From Parundibacterium terreum (GTDB lineage Bacteria > Pseudomonadota > Gammaproteobacteria > Burkholderiales > Burkholderiaceae_D), in NCBI RefSeq assembly GCF_014636315.1, contig NZ_BMED01000004.1:310001-374000 (forward strand): 64,000 nucleotides of DNA. The letters are read 5' to 3'. Shown here one piece after another: positions 1-9,388 of the stretch (position 1 is its first letter; each line of letters starts with the position of its first letter). The position numbers and the translations under genes were made by a program. The notes below the pieces were generated by a model. The model searched no databases and was not told the origin of the DNA. It saw only the letters and a program-made list of their open reading frames with translations.

Positions 1-960
1 CTGCCCCTGCACCACGAACTGGAACACGGTGGCATCGCGGTCTTCGCCTATCTGTATCGCAAACTCCCGGCCTGCCTGCATTTGCCTGGCGTCTGCATTG
101 CCTATGCCTGCCAGTTGCATCAGGATGGTATTTTTATCCTGGGCGCCGTCGCTCAATACGGCGGTTTTGGTCGATGCAGAAAAACTGATGGTCTTTTCTT
201 CGCGGTTGAAGTGGGTTGCGGTCTCTGAGCGGCCACGCCGCGTTTCGCTGCTGAGCACCGGGGCAATGCCGTGGCTGTCCAGCAGGCCTTCGCTACGCAT
301 GGTCAGCAGATTGACTGAGGCGAACAGTATCTTCAGGCCTGCCTTCATGCTCATTTTGTATTTGCCGTCGCCGGCTTCCCAATTGATCTCGCCTTCGCCA
401 AGATAGGGATTGGGCTGGCCCGGTTTAGTATTGGACAATTCCAGCGTCAGCCTGGCTGAGGGCGGCGGCAGCACCACATATTCCGGTGCTTTGGCTGTAG
501 CCGGTTTTTCCTCGCTGGCAGGTGAGGCAGGAGTTTCCGCCATAGCAGCAGCTTTTTCCGGGCTTGCTTCCTTGATTTCCAGCGGCGCTGTCAGCGCTGC
601 AATCTCGGCCGGGCTGGTTTCTTCTGCGGCAGAAGAGTCGGGATTGCTAAGCGCGGCAGGTGCCGTGACTGGAACTGCAGGAGCTACCGGCCTGGACCTG
701 GGCCGGGCCGGGGCTGCAGGCGGTGTTTCAGTCTTGTCCGCCCTGGCGACGGGCTGTTGCATGCCGGTCTCCAGCGGACGGGGGCTGAGGCTGATCTCTA
801 CCGTCTTTTCCGCTTGATCCTGGTGCGCCGGCAAGCTGACGTGCTCGCTGGCCCAATAGATAACCAGCACATGTAGCAGCACGGTAGCGATAAGCACGGC
901 TATCCATCGGCGGGGGATGTGAGTTGCTGGTTTGATAATGGGTAACGCGAAATCAGTCAT
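1..960 (-). CDS. DUF3108 domain-containing protein, partial
   Basis: Reading leftward from an ATG at 958-960, the minus strand stays open to the window edge for 320 codons, so the C-terminus is missing. The order is a short cytoplasmic N-terminus, one membrane segment (about residues 18-37, IAVLIATVLLHVLVIYWASE), a long Ala/Pro/Glu-rich linker (about 50-170), then a globular part starting near LELSNTKPGQPNPYLGEGE. That last part resembles DUF3108, a beta-rich envelope family of unknown function. The layout suggests an inner-membrane-anchored periplasmic protein. It is divergent from the binding-protein gene at 1130. The family call rests on pattern recognition. Confidence 0.75.
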   Translation of the reverse strand, partial: MTDFALPIIKPATHIPRRWIAVLIATVLLHVLVIYWASEHVSLPAHQDQAEKTVEISLSPRPLETGMQQPVARADKTETPPAAPARPRSRPVAPAVPVTAPAALSNPDSSAAEETSPAEIAALTAPLEIKEASPEKAAAMAETPASPASEEKPATAKAPEYVVLPPPSARLTLELSNTKPGQPNPYLGEGEINWEAGDGKYKMSMKAGLKILFASVNLLTMRSEGLLDSHGIAPVLSSETRRGRSETATHFNREEKTISFSASTKTAVLSDGAQDKNTILMQLAGIGNADARQMQAGREFAIQIGEDRDATVFQFVVQGQ

Positions 961-1129
961 GGTGCTAGTGTAAACGTTCTTGCACACCGCCGCGATGACA
1001 GTGAACAGCTTCCACCTGACAGGGCGGGCGGAGAGCAGCGGGACCGCGGAAGAATTGGACCTGTGTCATCGGCTTGCACCCGTGGCATGTAAAATGAACA
1101 GCCTTATTGATCTGTCTTTCAGGAAATAC

Positions 1130-2419
1130 ATGTTAAAAGTAGTTAGCGCCCTCTTGCTCAGTTCGTTGTTGCCGGTAGCACATGCTGCCGGCTCAGCCAC
1201 GTCGGCCCCTCCCTCCACCAAGCCTTCAGGCGCGCCTATCCGCATCGCGATGATAGACGGCTTATCCGGCTCTTTTACCAATGCAGGTGAGGCGGTGGTG
1301 CGCAATTTGCAATTGGCGATAGACAATATCAATGCCCGCGGCGGCATTAAGTTGCCGGATGGCAGGCATGCACTGGTGTTTTCTACCTTCGATAACAAGC
1401 AGGGGGTTGAAGATTCCCTGACCGAGCTGAAACATGTGACCGATCAGCATATTCCCTTTGTCATGCAAGGCAATAGTTCTGCTGTTGCGCTGGCGCTGGT
1501 AGAGGCGATCAACAAGCATAACCAGCGTGTGCCGGACAACCGCGTGCTGTTCCTGAACTATTCTGCAGTGGACCCCAGCCTGACCAATGAAAAGTGCAGC
1601 TATTGGCATTTCCGCTTTGACGCCAATGCAGATATGCGCATGAATGCGTTGACTGCGGTGATCAAGGATGACAGCCATGCGAAACGGGTCTATCTGATAG
1701 GGCAGGACTATAGCTTTGGCCGCCAGGTGGCCAAGTCTGCGCGCAGCATGCTGGCCGCCAAGCGGCCGGACATCACCATCGTGGGTGACGAATTGCACCC
1801 TATAGGCAAGATCAAGGATTTTTCCCCGTATGTCGCAAAGATCAAGGCCAGCGGCGCCGACACGATCATTACCGGCAACTGGGGCAATGACCTGACATTG
1901 TTGATCAAGGCCGCGAAGGATGCCGGCCTGAACACCAAGTTTTACACTTTCTATGCGAATGCCCTGGGTGCGCCGGCGGCTATCGGCGATGCCGGTATAG
2001 GCCGCGTGCGGGCCGTGGCCGAATGGCATCCGAATGCGGGCGGTGCCGATAGCGATGCTTTCTACGGCAGCTTCCGCCAGCGCTATCCGGACCCCAAGGA
2101 CGACTATGTGCACATGCGCATGCATGTGATGGTCAATATGCTGGCGGCGGCAATCGAGAAAGCCGGCAGCACCGAGGCAGCGGCAGTGGCAAAGGCGCTG
2201 GAAGGCGCGCAATTCAGGAACAGCTTCTACCAGGCCAGCATGCGCGCCGCCGACCATCAACTGATACAGCCCTTATATGTATCGGTGATGCAAAAGCGCA
2301 GCGATGGCGGCTTGCGCTTCGACAATGAGGGCAGCGGCTATGGTTTCAAAACCGAGCGCTACTTTGAACCCGCATTGACGGCATTGCCGAGCTCATGCAA
2401 GATGCCAAAACCATCATAA
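1130..2419 (+). CDS. Branched-chain amino-acid-type ABC transporter substrate-binding protein
   Basis: A 429-residue periplasmic binding protein of the LivJ/Peripla_BP_6 type. The chosen ATG at 1130 follows AGGAAA and starts a clean signal peptide ([20 protein letters not shown]); the open frame extends 50 codons further upstream, but that part does not look like a protein start. The mature domain begins [19 protein letters not shown], the usual ligand-loop start of the family, and continues with the two-lobe pattern ([31 protein letters not shown]). No permease or ATPase gene lies nearby, so it is an orphan that must use a transporter encoded elsewhere or act as a sensor partner. The ligand cannot be told from the sequence. 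Confidence 0.85.
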   Translation: MLKVVSALLLSSLLPVAHAAGSATSAPPSTKPSGAPIRIAMIDGLSGSFTNAGEAVVRNLQLAIDNINARGGIKLPDGRHALVFSTFDNKQGVEDSLTELKHVTDQHIPFVMQGNSSAVALALVEAINKHNQRVPDNRVLFLNYSAVDPSLTNEKCSYWHFRFDANADMRMNALTAVIKDDSHAKRVYLIGQDYSFGRQVAKSARSMLAAKRPDITIVGDELHPIGKIKDFSPYVAKIKASGADTIITGNWGNDLTLLIKAAKDAGLNTKFYTFYANALGAPAAIGDAGIGRVRAVAEWHPNAGGADSDAFYGSFRQRYPDPKDDYVHMRMHVMVNMLAAAIEKAGSTEAAAVAKALEGAQFRNSFYQASMRAADHQLIQPLYVSVMQKRSDGGLRFDNEGSGYGFKTERYFEPALTALPSSCKMPKPS

Positions 2420-2436
2420 ACGACAACGGGGACCCC

Positions 2437-3255
2437 ATGTCCGCAACATCTGCTTCGCTGTACGATAAATACCAGGCTTTGCAACTGGTGCTGCATCCGG
2501 GCGGCATCATGGAAGTCGTGATGGGGGCCGGCCAGTCTGCCAACGGCAAGCTGTCCACGGCGGACCAGCATCTGCACCGGGAACTGGCGGATATCTGGCG
2601 CACCATTGATGAAGATCCGCAAGTGAAGGTCGCGATCATACGCGGCGAGGGACGAGGGTTTTCTGCCGGCGGCGATCTTAGCCTGGTTGAAGACATGGCG
2701 AACGATTTTGCCGTCCGCACCCGGGTCTGGAAGGAAGCCAAGGACCTGGTCTACAACGTCATCAATTGCAGCAAGCCCATCGTGTCGGCGATGCACGGCC
2801 CTGCGGTCGGCGCCGGCCTGGTGGCGGGCTTGCTGGCGGATATTTCGATTGCGACCAGGACTGCCCGCATCATTGACGGCCATACCCGCCTCGGCGTGGC
2901 CGCCGGCGACCATGCGGCGATCGTGTGGCCGCTGTTGTGCGGCATGGCCAAGGCTAAATATTATTTGTTGCTGTGCGAGACGGTCAGCGGTGAAGAAGCG
3001 GAGCGCATAGGCCTGGTGTCCTTATGCTGTGAAGAGGCGGAATTGCGCGACAAGGCATTTGAGATCGCAGGCCGTCTGGCCAGCGGCTCGCAGACCGCCA
3101 TTCGCTGGACCAAGTACGCGCTGAACAACTGGCTGCGTATGGCCGGCCCTAGTTTCGATACCTCGCTGGCACTGGAATTCATGGGGTTTGCCGGGCCGGA
3201 CGTGCAGGAAGGTGTGGCTTCTCTCAGAGAGAAGCGAAATCCGCAGTTTCCATAA
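2437..3255 (+). CDS. Enoyl-CoA hydratase/isomerase family protein
   Basis: A crotonase-fold protein of 272 residues. The signature oxyanion-hole segment [15 protein letters not shown] and the second conserved segment [16 protein letters not shown] are both present. The family hydrates 2-enoyl-CoA thioesters or runs related acyl-CoA reactions in the cytoplasm. The frame is open from an ATG at 2395 that overlaps the preceding gene; ATG 2437, preceded by GGGGA and followed by a more family-like N-terminus, is preferred. It lies 17 bases after the binding-protein gene and may be cotranscribed with it. The exact substrate is unknown. Confidence 0.85.
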   Translation: MSATSASLYDKYQALQLVLHPGGIMEVVMGAGQSANGKLSTADQHLHRELADIWRTIDEDPQVKVAIIRGEGRGFSAGGDLSLVEDMANDFAVRTRVWKEAKDLVYNVINCSKPIVSAMHGPAVGAGLVAGLLADISIATRTARIIDGHTRLGVAAGDHAAIVWPLLCGMAKAKYYLLLCETVSGEEAERIGLVSLCCEEAELRDKAFEIAGRLASGSQTAIRWTKYALNNWLRMAGPSFDTSLALEFMGFAGPDVQEGVASLREKRNPQFP

Positions 3256-3322
3256 GTACACATTGAGAGTAATCTGGCGGAATGGACATTGTTTGTACGA
3301 CAATAAGCGCAAGGAGAGCAAG

Positions 3323-4201
3323 ATGACATCCCAATTCCCCGGTGGCGAGATGCCCGGTATGACGGCGATGAACGATACGCTGGCATTCGTCAAAAAATTG
3401 TGGGGCGGCATGCAGGTTCCCGGCATGGTGACGCCGACCATTTCAATCGACGACCTGGACAAGAAGATCAAGGATTTAAAGACGGTAGAGTCCTGGCTCA
3501 ACGTCAACATGAATATGCTGCGCGGCACGATACAGGCGCTGGAAGTGCAGCGGGCCACGATAGCGACGCTGAACTCCCTTGGCGCCAGTTTTTCCAATGC
3601 GATGGGTAGCGCTGAAGCTGCAGGGACTTCGTCATTTTCGAGTGACGCTTACACCGCTCCGGCTGCGACCAATCCCGAGTGGCCGATGCCGCCGGCGGGT
3701 ACACAGGCCAAGCCTGAATCATTTTATACGCATGCGCCCGCAGAGCCGGAGCCTGCTGCAGATCCGGAAACGGACGCAGATACTGACGCAGAAGAAGATA
3801 CTGCGGATGTGGAGGGCAGCAAGGAGGAGGCGAGCGCCGCCTCGCAATTCGTCAACCCTGCCGCATGGTGGACCTTGTTGCAAGACCAGTTCAAGCAGGC
3901 GGTAAACAATGCAATGGCTGGCGAACTGACTGCCAAGGAAACCCCGACTGCCGAGGAACCCAAGAAAGCGGCGACAAAACCGGCTACTAAAACTGCAACC
4001 AAGCCCGCAAATAAGACAGCCAAGCCAGCCGCCAAAAAAACCGCAAAGGCACCGGCCAAGGCTGGCACCGCAAAGGCGGCCAATCAAGCTTCAGCCAAGC
4101 CTGCCAGCAAACCGGTCGATAAAGCAGGTGCTGCCAAAAGCAGCGTCGCAAAACCGAAACCGGTATCTATAGGAAGCAAGCTTTCCAGTCCCAAGACCTG
4201 A
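3323..4201 (+). CDS. phaM: PhaM-like polyhydroxyalkanoate granule regulatory protein
   Basis: A 292-residue protein starting at ATG 3323 after AAGGAGAG. The N-terminal ~90 residues ([19 protein letters not shown], then a helical region [18 protein letters not shown]) match the PhaM granule protein family of betaproteobacteria. The middle is acidic and Pro-rich (about residues 130-190). The C-terminal ~90 residues form an Ala/Lys/Pro histone-H1-like tail with repeated KPA/KTA units. In Ralstonia, PhaM binds PHB synthase and, through such a tail, the nucleoid, so granules partition at division; that role is inferred here from the same architecture. No pha biosynthesis gene is in the window. Confidence 0.8.
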   Translation: MTSQFPGGEMPGMTAMNDTLAFVKKLWGGMQVPGMVTPTISIDDLDKKIKDLKTVESWLNVNMNMLRGTIQALEVQRATIATLNSLGASFSNAMGSAEAAGTSSFSSDAYTAPAATNPEWPMPPAGTQAKPESFYTHAPAEPEPAADPETDADTDAEEDTADVEGSKEEASAASQFVNPAAWWTLLQDQFKQAVNNAMAGELTAKETPTAEEPKKAATKPATKTATKPANKTAKPAAKKTAKAPAKAGTAKAANQASAKPASKPVDKAGAAKSSVAKPKPVSIGSKLSSPKT

Positions 4202-4249
4202 GCCTGATTCTGAGTCTGAGTCAGATTCTTAGTCAGTAAGCAGTCCTGA

Positions 4250-4271
4250 ACAGCCTGGATTTTCAGGCTGT
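4250..4271. other. Hairpin between convergent genes
   Basis: A perfect 8-bp stem (ACAGCCTG / CAGGCTGT) with a GATTTT loop lies between the phaM-like gene and the convergent DUF4148 gene. Its place fits a shared terminator, but neither strand has a run of T residues after the stem, so the role is uncertain. Confidence 0.35.
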
Positions 4272-4278
4272 CGCCCAC

Positions 4279-4746
4279 TTAACCATGCGCGGGATTCTTG
4301 CCACCGACAGCGACGTTTGCTGGTGCGCCTGATTGCTGGCGGTTGACGGTGGGATAGTCCCAGTCGGATACGAACAGGCTGCCGTCGGCGCGCGCTGCTG
4401 CGATTTCCTGCTTTACCTCGGCACGGGTCTTTCCTGTACCTGCGGGAATTGCTGCTACGTGCGGATAGTCATAATCGGCATCTGCAAACAGTGTGCCGTC
4501 TTCCCTGGCTGCCTTGATCTCTGCGAGTACCTGCGCACGGGTGACATTGGAATTGACGATGGGCGGAGTAGGCCAGTCGTAGTCGCTTGAAAATAAGGTA
4601 CCTTGCTCTCTTGCCTGGCGCAACTCATCCAGCACTTGCTGGCGGGTCTTCCCGGCGGCGGGGCCGTTGCCTTGATAGTCCTGGGAAAAAGCCGCAGAGC
4701 TTGCAGCAGCCATAGCCAATAAAACCAATATTTTTTTCGCATTCAT
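4279..4746 (-). CDS. DUF4148 domain-containing secreted protein, three repeats
   Basis: A small exported protein of 155 residues. The start at 4746 is chosen because GGAGA lies 6 bases upstream; ATG 4750 would leave no room for it. A signal peptide (MNAKKILVLLAMAAASSAAF) is followed by three copies of a ~30-residue unit: KTRQQVLDELRQAREQGTLF, VTRAQVLAEIKAAREDGTLF and KTRAEVKQEIAAARADGSLF, each ending in a D-Y/W-D-Y/W-P motif. DUF4148 proteins are common and abundant in Burkholderiales but have no known function, and usually carry one or two units. Confidence 0.85.
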   Translation of the reverse strand: MNAKKILVLLAMAAASSAAFSQDYQGNGPAAGKTRQQVLDELRQAREQGTLFSSDYDWPTPPIVNSNVTRAQVLAEIKAAREDGTLFADADYDYPHVAAIPAGTGKTRAEVKQEIAAARADGSLFVSDWDYPTVNRQQSGAPANVAVGGKNPAHG

Positions 4747-4947
4747 TTTCATTCTCCAATAGATTTCAATAGGTAGCAGCGGGTTCGCAGGAGCCAGACC
4801 ATTTACATCGAAAGCTGTGCGGCCCAACTTGAGTGCAAGTCTAGAGGGCAGCGAAGGACAGGACGATGACAGGCTTATGACGGTTTTGTCATTTTTTTGC
4901 GTGCTGGATACCGGCCGCGTAAAGCCGGCTATTGGAGAGCGGGGAGC

Positions 4948-5412
4948 TTATTTTCGTGCAATGCGCTTCAGCAAACGCATCAGACTGCCCAGTACGGGTA
5001 TCTTTTCATAAAGTTCCTCAGCGGCGTCCCAATAATCGCGGTGATAACTGACGCGGCCGACCGCATTAAACCGCAAGTGGGTTGCTCCGCGTATTTTCTG
5101 AGCTTCGTAAGAGCGGTTTTTCATCGTGAACATGAAATCCCAGGTCAGAAAGGCTTCGTTGTTCTGCAATATCCGGGTATGTATTTTGAAGCGAGGCTTA
5201 TCTACTTGCACGAACATATGTTCAAAGATGGACCGTATCACATCCAGCCCGCGCACCTCATTGAACGGGTCTTTGAAAAAAGCGTCGGCAGCATAGATCA
5301 GATGTAATTGCTGGCAAGATTCCAGCGTCATCTTTTCATAAAAATCGGCCAGCATATCCAGGTCTTTTTCAAAATTCATCGGTGCGCTTGTCATGGTGTC
5401 GTGAAAAATCAT
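4948..5412 (-). CDS. NTF2-like (SnoaL-type) protein
   Basis: A 154-residue protein with the cone-shaped NTF2-like pattern (DMLADFYEKMTLESCQQL, YAADAFFKDPFNEVRG, FLTWDFMF). The family includes small isomerases, dehydratases and binding proteins. It is the last gene of the seven-gene operon running from 10690 down, and its ATG overlaps the SDR stop codon by ATGA. A second start at 5394 is possible. Homologues accompany the same partners in other proteobacteria, which suggests work on the same lipid-type product; the reaction is unknown. Confidence 0.75.
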   Translation of the reverse strand: MIFHDTMTSAPMNFEKDLDMLADFYEKMTLESCQQLHLIYAADAFFKDPFNEVRGLDVIRSIFEHMFVQVDKPRFKIHTRILQNNEAFLTWDFMFTMKNRSYEAQKIRGATHLRFNAVGRVSYHRDYWDAAEELYEKIPVLGSLMRLLKRIARK

Positions 5413-6176
5413 AGGCCGGTGAATTTGTGTACTAAAAAGAAGTAGCAGCGATACGGAAGCATACGCATCAGGCGTAACCAGTTGGTAAAGCGTTTTGGGA
5501 AATGGATGTGAAACTCGCCACGTTCCATACCTGCTACCAGTTCCTGTGCGGCGGTAGATGCTGATATCAGCGCTGGCATCTTGAAATCATTATTTGCAGT
5601 GAGCGGTGTTTCCACGAAGCCGGGACTGACCAGGTACACAGCGATGTTCTTGGGCCGCAGGTCGAAGTACAATGACTCGCACAGATTGACGATGGCTGCC
5701 TTGGTCGGGCCGTATACGAGTGCCTTTGGCAGGCCGCTGAAGCCTGCCACCGATCCGACTATGCCTATGCCGCCGTGTCCTTGCTTCAGCAGGCTGGGCA
5801 GCACTGCATCCAGGCAGTTGTAGACGCCGCGCAGGTTCAGGTCCAGCAGTCGATTGGCCGCTGCCAGATCAAAGCTGTCTGCGCGCATTTCGTTATAGCC
5901 CCCTGCTACGACCAGCACCAGGTCCAGCTTGTCCCAGGCCTCCAATATAAGCCTGTGTGCATGGATGAGGCTGGCATGATCGGTCACATCCGCTGCGATG
6001 GCCAGTGCATTTGGCTGGTTTTGCACAAGCACCTGCAATTGTTTTTCGGTACGTGACGATAGTGCCACGTGCGCCCCTTTTTTCAATAACAGCAATGCGG
6101 TTTCTGCGCCTATTCCGGTAGAGGCGCCGATGACCCAGACGCGCTTCCCCAGCCAGCTCTTTATCCCGGGATTCAA
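5409..6176 (-). CDS. SDR family NAD(P)-dependent oxidoreductase
   Basis: A short-chain dehydrogenase of 255 residues. The cofactor motif GASTGIGAE is near residue 17 and the catalytic Y-x-x-x-K is present as YGPTKAA, with the preceding Ser in VGSVAGFSG. A hydrophobic C-terminus (MRMLPYRCYFFLVHKF) suggests membrane association. The start is a TTG at 6176 overlapping the upstream stop as TTGA; a start close to this is required because the Rossmann motif is only 16 residues in. It belongs to the operon at 10690-4948. Confidence 0.85.
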   Translation of the reverse strand: MNPGIKSWLGKRVWVIGASTGIGAETALLLLKKGAHVALSSRTEKQLQVLVQNQPNALAIAADVTDHASLIHAHRLILEAWDKLDLVLVVAGGYNEMRADSFDLAAANRLLDLNLRGVYNCLDAVLPSLLKQGHGGIGIVGSVAGFSGLPKALVYGPTKAAIVNLCESLYFDLRPKNIAVYLVSPGFVETPLTANNDFKMPALISASTAAQELVAGMERGEFHIHFPKRFTNWLRLMRMLPYRCYFFLVHKFTGL

Positions 6177-6733
6177 TTTACTTGCCCAGTCTTGCCGTCG
6201 GCAATTTTTGTGAACGACAGCGTGACACTGCCCAGGCCTATGCCGAACTTGCTCATTGCTGCGCGGTTGAGCATGGTTTTATCGTCCATCAACACCATCA
6301 GGTCATCGAAGCTGACGTGATAGATGCTGTCGCCTACCGGCAGTGACAGTACATAGTTCCAATGCAGGGTGTTGCCGGAGACTACGCCTTTCGCTTCGCC
6401 GACTACATCTGCCGCCGTTCCGGTGAAGCTGTTGTCGCCGGTTTTCTTTAGTGTCCAGATGCGTTTCTGTTTGCTGCCGTCAGAGTAACTGAAACTCTCA
6501 TCCAAAGTGCCGGTATCGCCATTCCATTTGCATACAATGACAACCGTAAATCGTTTGACAATCTTGCCCGAACGGTCCTGGAACATGCCCCATGCATCCA
6601 GAGTGCCGTTGAAGTAATTTTGTACATCAAGGGTAGGCTGTTCTTTGGCGTATACCGCCGGGTCACTGTAGCTGGCGCAAGAACTAAGCAAGGTGGCGAT
6701 CAGTAGTAAGCCTGGTAATTTCAAGGTCCTCAT
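6173..6733 (-). CDS. DUF3833 family lipoprotein
   Basis: A 186-residue predicted lipoprotein. From ATG 6733 the N-terminus has a lipobox (LLIATLLSSCASY), and the rest is a beta-rich lipocalin-like domain (DVQNYFNGTLDAWGMFQDRSG at its start), as in DUF3833. The ATG overlaps the stop of the preceding chalcone-isomerase-like gene by ATGA. The longer open frame up to 6799 overlaps that gene and is not needed. Function is unknown; the operon suggests handling or modification of membrane lipid. Confidence 0.8.
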   Translation of the reverse strand: MRTLKLPGLLLIATLLSSCASYSDPAVYAKEQPTLDVQNYFNGTLDAWGMFQDRSGKIVKRFTVVIVCKWNGDTGTLDESFSYSDGSKQKRIWTLKKTGDNSFTGTAADVVGEAKGVVSGNTLHWNYVLSLPVGDSIYHVSFDDLMVLMDDKTMLNRAAMSKFGIGLGSVTLSFTKIADGKTGQVN

Positions 6734-7299
6734 ACCGGCCTCGCATTTTCCAGCAACTGGCTGCGCAAAGCGCCTGCAGAAGTATTCTTGTCCAGCCAAA
6801 TGGCAAAGAAGGCGTGTGCGAACTCTGTATCCATGATTTCACCCAGTAATTTTCCGTTTAGATAAAAGCGGGCTCCTTCGCCCGGCAGATAGACTCCGGT
6901 AATGTGGTCATCCTCTTTGACATCTGGAAATAGTTTGCTCATTTGCGCCAGCCAGAATTTCTGATTCTCGTCATTGCCTATTTTTAGTTTGCGTATTTCG
7001 TCGTAACTGGCTTGCGCAATTTTGCTGCCGACCAGATTGCGGGCGTATTGCAAATCCAGTGCAAATTTATTCCTCGTTGGCGTATCGGGAACATATCCTT
7101 CGCTGCTTACCCATAGCCTGGCTTCATAAAATTTTAATCCGAACCAACGGAAATTGCCGGAACCAGCCAGCCGTGCATTGCTAATTTCAGCTCGTATATG
7201 CGATGCCGGGGTGGCGTCTGCGGCCAACGCGCTTGCCGGTGCCAGCGGCTGCAGAACCAGCACACTGATCAGCAATATCCAGAATCTCCTGATACTCAT
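6730..7299 (-). CDS. Chalcone isomerase-like periplasmic protein
   Basis: A 189-residue protein with a signal peptide (FWILLISVLVLQPLAPASA) and a domain of the bacterial chalcone-isomerase-like type (GLKFYEARLWVSSEGY, FALDLQYARNLVG). In plants the fold binds fatty acids or isomerises flavonoids; bacterial members are uncharacterised. The ATG at 7299 overlaps the CFA synthase stop by ATGA. A longer frame to 7359 only re-reads the end of the upstream gene. Confidence 0.75.
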   Translation of the reverse strand: MSIRRFWILLISVLVLQPLAPASALAADATPASHIRAEISNARLAGSGNFRWFGLKFYEARLWVSSEGYVPDTPTRNKFALDLQYARNLVGSKIAQASYDEIRKLKIGNDENQKFWLAQMSKLFPDVKEDDHITGVYLPGEGARFYLNGKLLGEIMDTEFAHAFFAIWLDKNTSAGALRSQLLENARPV

Positions 7300-8525
7300 T
7301 TTTTTACCAGCGTAAATTGTGCGACGCTGATACTCTTGGCAAGAAATCCCGCTTCGCAATATGCCAGGTAAAATTCCCAGGTACGCAGGAATTTTTCATC
7401 AAAGCCCTGGTCCTTGATGGCATGCAGTTTTTCCATGAAGGCCGCACGCCATTCTTGCAGCGTGCGTGCGTAGTCCATGCCAAAGCTTAGGGTTTCCACT
7501 ACTTGCAATCCATGCTTTTCGGCATACTTTTTGAATACTTCAATAGAGGGAAGCATGCCGCCGGGAAAGATGTATTGCTGGATGAAGTCGGTTCCCTTGC
7601 GGTAGCGGTCGAACAAGTCATCGGCTATCACTATGCTTTGTATGCAGGCACGTCCGCCTTTTTTCAGATTCCTGTGGATGCAGTCGAAATAGCTGGGCCA
7701 GTATTTTTCGCCGACGGCTTCAAACATTTCTATCGAAGCGATCGCATCATATTCGCCTTTGACATCACGATAGTCTTGCAGCCTGAGCTGGCTATGCTGC
7801 AGCAGACCTGCACGTGCCATGCGCTGCTCGGCAAATTCCAGTTGTTCTGTGGAGAGTGTCAGGCCGGTCACATGGGCACCGGCTTCACTGGCTGCGATCT
7901 CGGCAAAGCCACCCCACCCGCAGCCTATTTCCAGAATGCGAGAACCGAAATCAACGTGCAGTTCATCCAGGATGCGGCGGTATTTATTCACTTGCGCATC
8001 TTGCAGATTGTCCACATGTCCGGTTGAGAACAGCGCGCTGGAATAAGTCATGGTCGGGTCTAGCCACAGCTTATAAAAGTCATTGCCTATGTCGTAATGC
8101 GCATGGATGTTTTTCTTGCTGCCTTTGCGGGAATTCCTGTTCAGCAGGTGTTTGGCTCTATATAGAAGACTGCCCCACCAGGTTCCGTAAATGATGTCTT
8201 CCAGATGCTGCCGGTTGTACGAGATCAGCTCTATCAGGCCTGGAAGATTGTTACTCGTCCAGTGGCCGTCGATATAGGTTTCAGCAAAACCGATGTCGCC
8301 GGATTTCAACACGGTATTGAAAATATTCCAGTTGCGCAGGTGCAGGCTTGCCGCCGGCAGGCCCTGGCCAAAGCTGGCGCTTTGGCCATCGGGGAACTGC
8401 ATATGCAGACTGCCGCGCTCCAGCTTGTTGAGCAAGCGGACAATGAACTGTGCTTCCGCAGGGAAGTGGCTGGTATCCAGATTTTGCTGCCGTACTTCGT
8501 TCAGTGTTATGAAATTCGTCGTCAT
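7296..8525 (-). CDS. Cyclopropane-fatty-acyl-phospholipid synthase-like methyltransferase
   Basis: A 409-residue SAM-dependent enzyme of the CFA synthase/mycolic acid methyltransferase family. Seen in the sequence: the SAM-binding motif ILEIGCGWGGFAE, the Y-D-I-G-N-D-F-Y segment (HYDIGNDFYKLWLD) and SIEMFEAVGEKYW. Such enzymes transfer a methylene or methyl group to unsaturated acyl chains of membrane phospholipids. The length and the linkage to FAD oxidoreductase and DUF1365 genes place it in a subgroup distinct from stand-alone Cfa, so the product could be a cyclopropane, a methylated or another modified acyl chain. The next gene overlaps it by 4 bases. Confidence 0.88.
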   Translation of the reverse strand: MTTNFITLNEVRQQNLDTSHFPAEAQFIVRLLNKLERGSLHMQFPDGQSASFGQGLPAASLHLRNWNIFNTVLKSGDIGFAETYIDGHWTSNNLPGLIELISYNRQHLEDIIYGTWWGSLLYRAKHLLNRNSRKGSKKNIHAHYDIGNDFYKLWLDPTMTYSSALFSTGHVDNLQDAQVNKYRRILDELHVDFGSRILEIGCGWGGFAEIAASEAGAHVTGLTLSTEQLEFAEQRMARAGLLQHSQLRLQDYRDVKGEYDAIASIEMFEAVGEKYWPSYFDCIHRNLKKGGRACIQSIVIADDLFDRYRKGTDFIQQYIFPGGMLPSIEVFKKYAEKHGLQVVETLSFGMDYARTLQEWRAAFMEKLHAIKDQGFDEKFLRTWEFYLAYCEAGFLAKSISVAQFTLVKK

Positions 8526-8582
8526 GATGTCGTCTCTTTTATCTCTTGTTTGCTACTCATTGGCTACTTATTGATTGGCTAC

Positions 8583-9386
8583 TTACTTGCTAAGGTCGTG
8601 AGCCGGAGGTGCCGGCTTGGAAAAGAAGGGTACGCGCTTGATCCACAGGCGTAGTGCCTGCACATGGATACGCGCTACGACGGCTAGTGTCATTAGCGGA
8701 AAGCGAGCGATAGCTCGCAACAGCAAACGGTCATTGAGCGATTGGGCAATACCTGAAATGCTGGTCAATAACAGCGGACCTGCGTCATCGTCATAATCGA
8801 TACGGGCGATGTGATGCTCCTGGCTGTTATCAGCGATCTGTCTTTCCGAACGCATGAAGCGGAAGCGGTAAGCGCCTTCTATCTTGCAAAAAGGAGAGAC
8901 GTGAAAGATTTTCTTCGCCGTCAGTTCTTGCCCATAGCCCAGTGGTGCACCGTTCCCGCTCTCCAGTAGATAGAGATGCTTCTCGCCGAAGGTGTTGCAG
9001 ACTTCAACAACGATGGCGCGCAGTGCGCCATCTTCCCGATGGCAAAACCAGAAGGACACAGGATTGAACACATAGCCCAGCACACGCGGAAAGCACTGCA
9101 GCCAGATCTCGCCATCTGCATCCTGTACGCCCTCCTGCTTTAGCAGAGCATCTACCCACTCCAACAAGGGCTGCTTGCCGTCGCCGTGATCCTTGTCATG
9201 GAAGGACAGCAGGTTGAAGCGATTATGGGAAAAAAAACGTAGCTTGGCCGGGCTTGCCTGCATGGCTCGCAACGGCAGCCGGGCAAAGAAAACGCCGTAG
9301 CTGAATGCATTCTGCACCGGGCGCAGGCGCTTGTGTCGCACTTCTCCTGTGCAGAGCTGGATGGAAGCGGTTTCCTTGCTGCTCAT
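8583..9386 (-). CDS. DUF1365 domain-containing protein
   Basis: A 267-residue DUF1365 protein, recognisable from YGVFFARLPL, FNLLSFHDKDHGDG and VLGYVFNPVSFWFCHRE. The function of the family is unknown, but it is found almost always next to an amine-oxidase-like FAD protein and a CFA-type methyltransferase, as here. It starts 2 bases after the FAD gene stop. Between it and the CFA gene, the sequence ATTGGCTACTTA occurs twice in tandem-like fashion (near 8559-8585). Confidence 0.85.
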   Translation of the reverse strand: MSSKETASIQLCTGEVRHKRLRPVQNAFSYGVFFARLPLRAMQASPAKLRFFSHNRFNLLSFHDKDHGDGKQPLLEWVDALLKQEGVQDADGEIWLQCFPRVLGYVFNPVSFWFCHREDGALRAIVVEVCNTFGEKHLYLLESGNGAPLGYGQELTAKKIFHVSPFCKIEGAYRFRFMRSERQIADNSQEHHIARIDYDDDAGPLLLTSISGIAQSLNDRLLLRAIARFPLMTLAVVARIHVQALRLWIKRVPFFSKPAPPAHDLSK

Positions 9387-9388
9387 GA

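Noticed and set aside
1262..2260. Minus-strand open frame (332 codons) opposite the binding-protein gene
   Set aside because: Shadow of the plus-strand gene; no coherent hydrophobic core or motif.
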